From Methanobacteriota archaeon (GTDB taxonomy: Archaea > Thermoplasmatota > Poseidoniia > MGIII > CG-Epi1), in the NCBI GenBank assembly GCA_014240055.1, contig JAAZXP010000052.1, positions 1-6,206 on the forward strand: 6,206 bases of DNA, read 5' to 3'. The notes below the pieces were generated by a model, which saw only the letters and a program-made list of their open reading frames with translations, searched no databases and was not told where the DNA came from. A program made the translations under genes and the position numbers. Below are positions 1 to 6,052 of this stretch, piece by piece (positions within the stretch are counted from its first letter, which is position 1; each line of letters begins with the position of its first letter).

Positions 1-849
1 GTAATATGGGACGAACCAGAAACAATTGCATTAAATAAATGGGGAACTTTGGTAACCAAACGTATTGCAAATATGTGGTCAAAAAAAAGACGTGAAAAAA
101 ATATTGATAACTTAAAAAATAATTTAGATACTTCCAATTTCGTGGATAATTGGATAAAAATGGTGTCTACAACTCGTTTAACAGGACATTCAGCAGGTTT
201 TTTTTCAGGATATACCTTACCTCCAAATCAGGCTGCAACTCAAAAAGGTCAACTACTAATAAATCAAAGATTAGACATATCACCACCCTACAAAGACACT
301 AAATCTATAATTCTGAAAAAATCGAGAGCCTTACAACGTAACCTTACACCATCCATTGTCAAACAATTATTTGACATTGGTCAAAAAGCTATTTTTTCTT
401 CAAAGGATTCTCAAGATACGTTTCATATACCAAATGAAAGTGTCAAATTAACGGTAACTTCACCTCCTTTTCTTAACATTGTTAGGTATGCAACTGATAA
501 TTGGTTAAGATGTTGGTTTAATTCTATAGATGCTGAACAAGTTGAGAAAAAGATAATATCTTCTCGAACAGTTCAGCAATGGTCCAAAACTATGTCTTTT
601 GTTTTTGACGAATTATACCGAATAACTTCACCTGAGGGATGGGTTGCTTTTGAAGTTGGTGAAGTAAATAATGGAGAAATAAAATTAGATGAGTCTGTAG
701 TTCCTTTAGGTTTAAATTCAGGTTTTGAGTGTGCTGGGATTATGATAAATTCTCAGGATTTTACAAAAACTTCTAACATATGGGGAATAAATAACATGAA
801 AGGAGGGACAAACACTAACCGCATTGTTCTTTTTCACAAATCTAAATAA
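1..849 (+). CDS. Site-specific DNA methyltransferase (SPPF type), 5' partial
   Basis: The reading frame is open from base 1, so the start lies outside the window; 282 codons plus a TAA stop are visible. The TTG at 49 opens the longest closed ORF but is not a convincing start, because the frame upstream reads through as protein (VIWDEPETIALNKWGT). Catalytic motif IV is TSPPF at 457-471, in the context VTSPPFLNIVRYATDNW. The SPP[YF] form is typical of amino-methyltransferases acting on cytosine N4 in DNA, though N6-adenine activity cannot be excluded. Further family-like segments are GYTLPPNQA (211-237), GWVAFEVGEV and the C-terminal GTNTNRIVLF. Only about 125 residues follow motif IV and no clear SAM-binding FxGxGT motif is visible, so that motif probably lies upstream of the window. 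This implies the order SAM-binding, target recognition, catalysis. No restriction endonuclease is visible, so it may be an orphan methylase or the end of a restriction-modification locus. Membership of the methylase superfamily is secure; base specificity is not. Confidence 0.8.
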   Translation, partial: VIWDEPETIALNKWGTLVTKRIANMWSKKRREKNIDNLKNNLDTSNFVDNWIKMVSTTRLTGHSAGFFSGYTLPPNQAATQKGQLLINQRLDISPPYKDTKSIILKKSRALQRNLTPSIVKQLFDIGQKAIFSSKDSQDTFHIPNESVKLTVTSPPFLNIVRYATDNWLRCWFNSIDAEQVEKKIISSRTVQQWSKTMSFVFDELYRITSPEGWVAFEVGEVNNGEIKLDESVVPLGLNSGFECAGIMINSQDFTKTSNIWGINNMKGGTNTNRIVLFHKSK

Positions 850-870
850 AGTAGTATCTTATCTAAATAA
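840..870 (+). repeat. 10-bp direct repeat ATCTAAATAA, two copies
   Basis: Identical copies lie at 840-849 and 861-870, 21 bp start to start, which is about two helical turns. The first sits at the TATA position; the second ends two bases before the ATG at 873. It could be a repeated regulator site, a duplicated promoter element, or chance in AT-rich DNA. Confidence 0.4.
842..849 (+). promoter_or_regulatory. TATA-like box for the first lipoprotein gene
   Basis: CTAAATAA is centred about 27 bp before the ATG at 873, the position expected of an archaeal TATA box driving a leaderless transcript. It overlaps the last codons and stop of the DNA methyltransferase gene. The ten bases ATCTAAATAA (840-849) recur exactly at 861-870. 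No Shine-Dalgarno-like sequence precedes the ATG. Confidence 0.4.
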
Positions 871-872
871 TA

Positions 873-2384
873 ATGCAAAAAGCATTAGTTCTGATAATCG
901 CATTTATGATAACTCCTGCATTAAGTGGTTGTCTCCAACCTGAAGATAAACGAACTATTGTCGAAGAGCCTTCTATTTTTGATTTTGGACGTTTAAATCC
1001 ATCAACTACTTGGTATCATTATGGCGGGACTCTTACACGACCTTATGCTGTCGATGCTACTAATATTACTGCACTTTCAGAGGCTAATATTTCAACTAAT
1101 TTAATAGATAATAATATCCCTTATTTTACGAATGCTACGTATTATGGGACTGGTTTTGATACTTTTGAACCAACCATAGGCATAACTTCTTCAGGTACAA
1201 TTTTGTTCACAAATCATAATGGTGCCGGAGACGGCACTCACATTATACGTTCTTTAGATCAGGGGCAAACCTGGGAGGATGTAGGCCCTTTTTTAGGAGG
1301 TGATGAAGGAGGTTCAGGTCAAACACCTAATTCTAATGACCCTTACATCTATGTAGATAAATTTACAGATAGAATTGTTAAGTTTGACATGCATGCACTT
1401 GCAGTAATTAATGTGGAATATTCAGACAATGATGGAGATAGTTGGAGTATTCCATATCCAACACACGGATATGTTGTGCCGCAAGATCACCAAACTATCG
1501 CTTCAATGCCGCATTCCAATGCAATTTCAGGAGAGGTAGTGTATGTTTATTGCATAAATACGGGTTCTGCAGCAGCAGGCCCCCAGTGCTCAAGATCTTT
1601 GGATGGTGGACAAACTTGGGATGCTCAAAGAGCTGGATATCCTATTGGAACTTCACAATGTTCGGGTCTTCACGCCCATCTTGCTGGGGGTTTGGATGGT
1701 AATATTTATCGTGGTAATCCTTCATGTTCAGGTCCGGCAGTTTATCGTTCAGTAGACGGAGGTTATACTTGGACTGAACATACAATTACTACTGAACTAG
1801 GAATGCATCCAGCTTTACAACATGCGCATGAAATTGCTACAGCAGTTGACGATGAAGGGAATCTTTATGCAACTTGGATTGCAGATGATTACATGATATG
1901 GTATTCTTATTCTCGGGATCAGGGAGATTCATGGAGTGAACCAATGATGATTGCAGCCCCTGGAGTTACTGAAACTGGTTTCCCAACAATATTTGCAGGT
2001 TCAGAAGGAAGAGTTGTAATCGGTTATATTGGAGAAGTTAATGATGTTGAAACTAATGCAACAAATAGTGGCTGGTCTGGTTATATGGCTATTATGACTG
2101 ATGCTTTCGCAGAAAATCCTCTAATTACAAGTGTGTCTGTTAATGATCCAGATGATCCTTTAGACATCACTTCAGATTGTGGAGCAAGGCGTTGTGGAGG
2201 TTTTGGTGATTTTATCGATGTTGAATTGGATGATCAAGGGAGACCGTGGATTGCTCTTGCCCATAATACTGCAGGCTTTGATGAGGCTATAATTGGAACT
2301 CTTACAGAAGGGCCTTCACTTTATGGAGATTTAATGAATTTAGAAATGTTGCCTGCAGGCGGACCTACAACTCTTAAATTATAA
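873..2384 (+). CDS. Surface lipoprotein with five Asp-box (BNR/sialidase-like) repeats, paralogue 1
   Basis: This 503-residue protein has a lipoprotein signal peptide: a short charged start, a hydrophobic core, then the lipobox LSGC with the lipidated cysteine at residue 20. It should be anchored on the outer face of the membrane. Five Asp boxes of the form SxDxGxTW lie at residues 127-134, 184-191 (SDNDGDSW), 242-249, 293-300 and 347-354. Such boxes mark blades of sialidase-like beta-propellers. Six cysteines follow the lipobox (227, 239, 263, 285, 436, 441) and can form three disulfides; the last pair lies in CGARRCGGFGDF. Possible N-glycosylation sequons at 64, 72 and 87 fall in the linker before the propeller. 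The classical sialidase xRxP (FRIP) motif before the first Asp box is not evident, so hydrolase activity is unproven; glycan binding, adhesion or another propeller-borne activity is equally possible. A second copy follows in tandem, starting at 2426. The ATG at 873 is chosen because it gives the signal peptide and matches the start of that copy. Confidence 0.85.
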   Translation: MQKALVLIIAFMITPALSGCLQPEDKRTIVEEPSIFDFGRLNPSTTWYHYGGTLTRPYAVDATNITALSEANISTNLIDNNIPYFTNATYYGTGFDTFEPTIGITSSGTILFTNHNGAGDGTHIIRSLDQGQTWEDVGPFLGGDEGGSGQTPNSNDPYIYVDKFTDRIVKFDMHALAVINVEYSDNDGDSWSIPYPTHGYVVPQDHQTIASMPHSNAISGEVVYVYCINTGSAAAGPQCSRSLDGGQTWDAQRAGYPIGTSQCSGLHAHLAGGLDGNIYRGNPSCSGPAVYRSVDGGYTWTEHTITTELGMHPALQHAHEIATAVDDEGNLYATWIADDYMIWYSYSRDQGDSWSEPMMIAAPGVTETGFPTIFAGSEGRVVIGYIGEVNDVETNATNSGWSGYMAIMTDAFAENPLITSVSVNDPDDPLDITSDCGARRCGGFGDFIDVELDDQGRPWIALAHNTAGFDEAIIGTLTEGPSLYGDLMNLEMLPAGGPTTLKL

Positions 2385-2393
2385 AATATCTAG

Positions 2394-2402
2394 TTTTATA
2401 AA
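2394..2402 (+). promoter_or_regulatory. TATA box for the second lipoprotein gene
   Basis: TTTTATAAA is centred 28 bp before the ATG at 2426, close to ideal spacing for leaderless archaeal transcription. It lies in the 41-bp gap after the first lipoprotein's stop and suggests the second copy has its own promoter. The bases GAGG directly abut the ATG, too close to work as a normal Shine-Dalgarno site. Confidence 0.55.
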
Positions 2403-2425
2403 CCCGAAACTGTGATTGTTTGAGG

Positions 2426-3898
2426 ATGAACAAGTTAGTTTTTCTAATTCTAGCATTTTTAGTCACCCCTTCTTTTAGCGGATGCCTTGAACCAGAGGAT
2501 AAGAGAACTGTAATTGAAGAACCAGGTTTGTTTGATTTTGATCGGGATATTCCAAAAACTACTTGGTATCATTATGCAGGAGGAATTAATGCACTTGATT
2601 CTAATGCTGTAGATCAAGCGAATATTACCGTTAATTTAACAGGGAACAACGCACCATATTGGTCACAGGGAAGTTATTATGGCATTGGAATGACTACATT
2701 TGAACCTACTATGGGAATTACATCCAATGATAATTTGTACATGTCAAGTTATGGCAATGGCCCTGAAGGGTCAACGGCTATTGTTCAATGCCCTGGCCTT
2801 ATAGGAATGGAAGACTTATCAGATTATAGTTGTATGAATGTTTATGACCCACTTACTCCAGTTCCAAATAGCAATGATCCTTATGTGTATGTAGATAAAT
2901 GGACGGATCGAATAATGAAATTTGATATGCACGCTTTGGCAGGCATGACTGTCGAATGGTCAGATGATGACGGAGAGTCATGGTCACCACCAACATTTGC
3001 TACATCATATTCAGTTCAGGACCACCAAACTATTGGTTCATCTCTTTATCCTGCTTTCGGACATCCAACTACATGGGTTTTCTGTGTTAATGGTAATTGG
3101 GCCGCCCCTCTTTGTTCAACCAGTTTTGACGGAGGATTAACATGGAGTCCTGAAGTACCAGGAGCTCCTATTGATTGCAATAGTGGTGGGTTGAGTGCAC
3201 ATATTGAAGGCGCTACAGATGGTAATTTTTATCGTGGTAACGTAGGTTGTAATGGTAGTGGCTATTCTATTTATCGAAGCACAGATGGAGGTTTTACTTG
3301 GACTGAGCATCCTCTTCCTACAGAAGAGTCAGGTACTGCCGATACATGGAATTTTGAAGAAGCTCAAGTTGCAATTGATGATGAGAATAATGTTCATGCT
3401 ATGTGGATGGGCCTCGATAATATGCCATATTACGCATATTCACGTGATCAGGGTAATTCGTGGAGTGATGCAATGATGTTAGCACCTCCAATTGGGCTAG
3501 AGGGTACCGGTTTTCCAGTTGTTACTGCCGGTTCAGAAGGCCGTGTAGCTTTTGGGTATGTAGGTGATACAGGTAATCAAACTTGGAATGGTTACATGAC
3601 TATTTTGACTGATGCTTTTTCAGATAATCCACTTTTTACTACCGTTCAAATTAATCAACCAGAAGACCCTATAGACAGTAGTGATGCTTATCCAATAGGT
3701 TGTGGATATGAGAGATGTGGAGGTTTAGGTGATTTTTTGGATATGGCTGTTGATCAGTATGGAAGGCCTTGGTTTAGCTTAGCAAATAATGATGCTGGAG
3801 AAATTGGAATCTTTGCAACAATTGCAGAAGGCCCTTCTCTCAGAGGTGATTTAATAGAATTGAATCCTATGCCGCTGGGTGGGAACCTCACTCTTTAG
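2426..3898 (+). CDS. Surface lipoprotein with four Asp-box (BNR/sialidase-like) repeats, paralogue 2
   Basis: The ATG at 2426 is preferred over the in-frame TTG at 2420: it gives a 490-residue protein whose lipobox cysteine (FSGC) is at residue 20, exactly as in the upstream paralogue, and it fits the TATA spacing. The two proteins align over nearly their whole length; for example 32 of 42 positions are identical across the block beginning NSNDPYVYVDK. Asp boxes lie at residues 179-186 (SDDDGESW), 233-240, 285-292 and 339-346. The first Asp box of paralogue 1 is missing here and is replaced by a segment with two extra cysteines (122 and 136). The other six cysteines (220, 230, 251, 275, 426, 431) match the pairs in paralogue 1, including CGYERCGGLGDF. 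Sequons occur at 66, 70, 276, 384 and 487. No FRIP motif is evident. The role is probably extracellular glycan or polymer recognition or turnover, but the substrate is unknown. A methyltransferase gene starts 9 bp downstream. Confidence 0.85.
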   Translation: MNKLVFLILAFLVTPSFSGCLEPEDKRTVIEEPGLFDFDRDIPKTTWYHYAGGINALDSNAVDQANITVNLTGNNAPYWSQGSYYGIGMTTFEPTMGITSNDNLYMSSYGNGPEGSTAIVQCPGLIGMEDLSDYSCMNVYDPLTPVPNSNDPYVYVDKWTDRIMKFDMHALAGMTVEWSDDDGESWSPPTFATSYSVQDHQTIGSSLYPAFGHPTTWVFCVNGNWAAPLCSTSFDGGLTWSPEVPGAPIDCNSGGLSAHIEGATDGNFYRGNVGCNGSGYSIYRSTDGGFTWTEHPLPTEESGTADTWNFEEAQVAIDDENNVHAMWMGLDNMPYYAYSRDQGNSWSDAMMLAPPIGLEGTGFPVVTAGSEGRVAFGYVGDTGNQTWNGYMTILTDAFSDNPLFTTVQINQPEDPIDSSDAYPIGCGYERCGGLGDFLDMAVDQYGRPWFSLANNDAGEIGIFATIAEGPSLRGDLIELNPMPLGGNLTL

Positions 3899-3907
3899 AC
3901 AATTTCC

Positions 3908-4525
3908 ATGAGAAAAGCAACAGAAGTATTCGGAAAATGGGCTGAAGAAGGTAAAGATAGAGGTATGGAAAAATCACATACTATACCTGTCGAAGAAATG
4001 ATTAATTTTGCATTAAAAGAAAGATTGAATATTAATAAAAATTTCAGTTTTTTAGATTTGGGTTGTGGAAATGGTTGGGTTGTTCGTAATGTGGCAAAGA
4101 ATGAATTATGCACTAGTGCCGTAGGTATAGATGGTGCTAGGCAAATGATCAATAATGCAGAATCAAGAGGTGGAGATACTGAATATATTGTCGCAAATAT
4201 CAACTCTTATAATTCAACGGAAAAATATGACGTAATACATTCTATGGAAGTATTGTATTACTTAGAAAATCCATCTGAAGTAGTACGTAATATTTCAGAT
4301 TCATGGTTAAATAAAGGTGGAAGATTGATTGTTGGAATAGATCATTATTATGAAAACATAGATTCACATTCTTGGCAAGAAAAAGTAGGTACTCGAATGC
4401 TCATGCTGAAAGAATCAGAATGGGTTCAGATTTTTGAAATGGCAGGATTGGGTGATGTTGAAAGCTGGCGCTCGAACAAACATACTGATTGGGCAGGTAC
4501 CTTGGTTTTAACTGGTAAAAAATAA
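3908..4525 (+). CDS. Class I SAM-dependent methyltransferase
   Basis: This 205-residue protein has the Rossmann-type methyltransferase signature. Motif I is FLDLGCGNGW (residues 48-57), which binds SAM. The acidic post-I residue is D75 in VGIDGA, expected to contact the ribose. A motif II-like strand, KYDVIHSMEVLYYL, lies at 106-119 and a motif III-like GGRLIVGID at 137-145. The following HYYENIDSHSW and the N-terminal VFGKWAEEGKDRGMEKSH look like conserved blocks of a specific subfamily, but I cannot name its substrate. Length and layout fit small UbiE/BioC-like enzymes acting on small molecules or lipids rather than nucleic acid. There is no signal peptide, so it is cytoplasmic. It starts 9 bp after the second lipoprotein's stop with no TATA-like box at the right distance, so it is probably co-transcribed with that gene; whether they share a pathway is unknown. 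It converges on the Nudix gene. Confidence 0.85.
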   Translation: MRKATEVFGKWAEEGKDRGMEKSHTIPVEEMINFALKERLNINKNFSFLDLGCGNGWVVRNVAKNELCTSAVGIDGARQMINNAESRGGDTEYIVANINSYNSTEKYDVIHSMEVLYYLENPSEVVRNISDSWLNKGGRLIVGIDHYYENIDSHSWQEKVGTRMLMLKESEWVQIFEMAGLGDVESWRSNKHTDWAGTLVLTGKK

Positions 4526-4552
4526 TTTATTCAATTAAAGATATGTTTTACC
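4514..4552. terminator. Weak inverted repeat across convergent stop codons
   Basis: GGTAAAA (4514-4520) pairs with TTTTACC (4546-4552) around a 25-base AT-rich loop that holds both stop codons of the converging methyltransferase and Nudix genes. Each arm also encodes a Gly-Lys near a protein C-terminus, so the match may be a coding coincidence. A bidirectional termination role is only a possibility. Confidence 0.15.
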
Positions 4553-5026
4553 GGGATTCTTTAGGGCTTCTCTAATATCCATTAACCCCTGTGTAGAATT
4601 GTCTGGTGTGGCTTTTTCCAAGTCAAAATATAATAATTCATCAATCCCTTCACATGGATTGTCCATTTCTTTTTGGCTAACTGGATCACTAGTTTCAAAT
4701 AAAAACAAGACATACCAACGTTTCCTTTCATTATCGTCATGAGATTGACAACCAATAAGATGAATCTCTCTATCTGTAATTTCAAGTTCTTCAGTTAATA
4801 TTCGATGTCCAGCCTCTTCAGGATGCTCACCAAATTTCATTGCAACTCCAGGTATGTAATATTTTCCAGCTGAATAGGTTCCAGAATCTGCGGCCACTTT
4901 TTCTACCAGAACATGACCTTTATCATTACGATTAATTAATTGAGCTTGTAGCATAATTAAATCTTCTGCCTTATAGTCTATTTCAGTTTGTTTTACAGCG
5001 TATGCTAAATTATTTTCAGATGACAT
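4535..5026 (-). CDS. Nudix-family protein with partly degenerate Nudix box
   Basis: This 163-residue protein has the Nudix fold pattern: an N-terminal strand (LIMLQAQLINRN, then GHVLVEKV), a PG loop and a Nudix box at residues 61-83. Measured against GX5EX7REUXEEXGU, E67, R75, E79 and E80 are kept. The first glycine is V61 (with G60 just before), the Glu of the RE pair is I76, and the late glycine is E82. Loss of the RE glutamate removes one of the usual metal ligands, so hydrolysis may be altered or lost, although the EE pair and the fold appear intact. Nudix enzymes normally cleave nucleoside diphosphate-X compounds; the substrate cannot be inferred here. The ATG at 5026 is supported by a TATA-like box 26 bp upstream. 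The gene is divergent from the helical-protein gene and convergent with the SAM methyltransferase, so it probably forms its own transcription unit. Confidence 0.8.
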   Translation of the reverse strand: MSSENNLAYAVKQTEIDYKAEDLIMLQAQLINRNDKGHVLVEKVAADSGTYSAGKYYIPGVAMKFGEHPEEAGHRILTEELEITDREIHLIGCQSHDDNERKRWYVLFLFETSDPVSQKEMDNPCEGIDELLYFDLEKATPDNSTQGLMDIREALKNPGKTYL

Positions 5027-5047
5027 ACTGCATTATCTAAAGCAGTC

Positions 5048-5056
5048 TATTTTTAG
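5048..5056 (-). promoter_or_regulatory. TATA-like box for the Nudix gene
   Basis: On the minus strand this reads CTAAAAATA, centred about 26 bp before the ATG at 5026. That spacing fits a leaderless archaeal transcript. It lies in the 81-bp divergent region shared with the gene starting at 5108. Confidence 0.45.
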
Positions 5057-5060
5057 TTAA

Positions 5061-5070
5061 ACATATAATT
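5061..5070 (+). promoter_or_regulatory. Possible TATA-like element for the helical-protein gene
   Basis: ACATATAATT is centred about 43 bp before the ATG at 5108, which would imply a short leader of roughly 15 bases. A poorer match, TTCTATTAAG (5081-5090), lies nearer the leaderless distance. No Shine-Dalgarno sequence is seen, so the promoter of this gene is uncertain. Confidence 0.25.
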
Positions 5071-5107
5071 AGGCTGAAGCTTCTATTAAGTCAATCTATT
5101 ACCGAGT

Positions 5108-6037
5108 ATGGATGAAGTCCAAGAACACTACCAGAATATAGCAAAATCAATCATACAAAGTTCAACACCAGAGATAAATTTGGATGAGATGTCTTCTGTG
5201 GATAATTTTGGAAGAGGTATGGATGCTTTTTCATTGTATTCTTCAGTTTATTTAGAAATTATTGCATATGAAGAAGATACTAGTAAGCAAGAACAAGCTG
5301 CAACACTTTTGGGTTCTTTTAATCATCATCATTTAGAATCTCAGAAGATTTTAATAAATTCGATTTATCAATCATTTTGCGGTAATTACAATATTGCTTA
5401 TTCATTACTGCGTAGTTTTCTGGAATGCCATATGAGGGGTATTTTTCTCAACCAATTAGCCTTATCACAGCATGAATCTGGATTGTGGAAAGTATCTCTT
5501 TCATCTATTGTTCAAGAGAGTTATGGTGATTTGGTCGATCAATTAAAGAATTACAGAGCCAACAGAGAAAAAATTTTAGACAACTCTCAATTTTTAGACA
5601 TGGTTTCCGGGATTCGGCAAGAATTAGGCTTTAGTGATTTAATTAAAGAATTGATATCATGGGAATTAACAAACCCTGAAAAGAATTATCATAATTTTAG
5701 GAACTACTCTCGCTACGGAAAATTATCAGGTTATGCTCATTCTGAAGAGAAAACACATGACATTTCTAGGTTAAAAAAATATTTTGGAAATGATGAGCAG
5801 AAAGCAATGATTAGCGAATCATTAGTTATTCCACAATTATCAAAGGAATATCTAAGTGATATGTGTTGTGTAGTAGATGCTTCAATGGTAGTAATGTTTA
5901 ATTTTATTTCTAGAGTCTTAACATTTGATTTTTATTCAGGCTTTGATCAATTTATAATTGATTTAAAAGATGATAAAAGATTCACGAATTCTCATCTTAA
6001 TTACTGTACGAAATGGATGTCTAGTTATTTAGAATAA
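5108..6037 (+). CDS. Uncharacterised mostly helical protein, possibly HEPN/DUF5677-like
   Basis: This 309-residue protein has no signal peptide and no clear membrane segment, and its composition suggests a largely alpha-helical cytoplasmic protein. Two segments recall DUF5677-like or HEPN-related helical proteins: GNYNIAYSLLRSFLECHMRG (residues 92-111), with an R-x3-E pair at R102 and E106, and YGKLSGYAH (203-211), ending in H211. The exact HEPN nuclease motif R-x4-6-H is not present at that site (the nearest arginine, R202, is eight residues before the His), so nuclease activity should not be assumed. A His cluster (HHH, 73-75) and a CC pair (253-254) are also present. The ATG at 5108 is the first in-frame start after the divergent promoter region. 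Its TAA is one base from the stop of the opposing reading frame at 6039. The family link is from remembered motif patterns only. Confidence 0.7.
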   Translation: MDEVQEHYQNIAKSIIQSSTPEINLDEMSSVDNFGRGMDAFSLYSSVYLEIIAYEEDTSKQEQAATLLGSFNHHHLESQKILINSIYQSFCGNYNIAYSLLRSFLECHMRGIFLNQLALSQHESGLWKVSLSSIVQESYGDLVDQLKNYRANREKILDNSQFLDMVSGIRQELGFSDLIKELISWELTNPEKNYHNFRNYSRYGKLSGYAHSEEKTHDISRLKKYFGNDEQKAMISESLVIPQLSKEYLSDMCCVVDASMVVMFNFISRVLTFDFYSGFDQFIIDLKDDKRFTNSHLNYCTKWMSSYLE

Positions 6038-6052
6038 ATTAATTCAATTTAT
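6034..6052. terminator. AT-only hairpin spanning two convergent stop codons
   Basis: ATAAATT (6034-6040) is the perfect reverse complement of AATTTAT (6046-6052), with the 5-base loop AATTC. It covers the TAA of the upstream gene (6035-6037) and the stop of the opposing gene (6039-6041). The stem is all A/T, so it is weak and may be chance in this composition. Confidence 0.2.

Noticed and set aside
49..51. TTG as the start of the DNA methyltransferase
   Set aside because: The frame is open and protein-like back to base 1, and a SAM-binding motif is still missing, so the gene most likely begins upstream of the window.
1442..1702. Plus-strand open frame inside the first lipoprotein gene, with a similar one at 3252-3476
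   Set aside because: Both are out-of-frame readings of the Asp-box lipoprotein genes with no recognisable features.
2420..2422. TTG as the start of the second lipoprotein
   Set aside because: The ATG two codons later aligns exactly with the paralogue's start, places the lipobox cysteine at residue 20 in both, and fits the TATA box spacing.
2761..2770. Short palindrome CCCTGAAGGG
   Set aside because: The short-armed inverted repeat lies within coding sequence, with no repetition elsewhere and no sign of function.
873..3898. Calling the two lipoproteins active sialidases
   Set aside because: Asp boxes are present, but no xRxP (FRIP) motif or clear catalytic arginine triad could be recognised. 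Asp boxes also occur in many non-sialidase propellers.
3895..4203. 102-codon minus-strand open frame
   Set aside because: It lies opposite the 5' half of the SAM methyltransferase gene, whose motifs are clear. It is a shadow frame with no recognisable domain.
4582..4785. 67-codon minus-strand frame inside the Nudix gene
   Set aside because: It is an alternative frame of the Nudix coding region, whose own frame carries the recognisable motif.
5700..5767. Possible HEPN R-x4-6-H nuclease motif near YGKLSGYAH
   Set aside because: The nearest arginine is eight residues before the histidine, outside the motif's spacing, so a catalytic claim is not supported.
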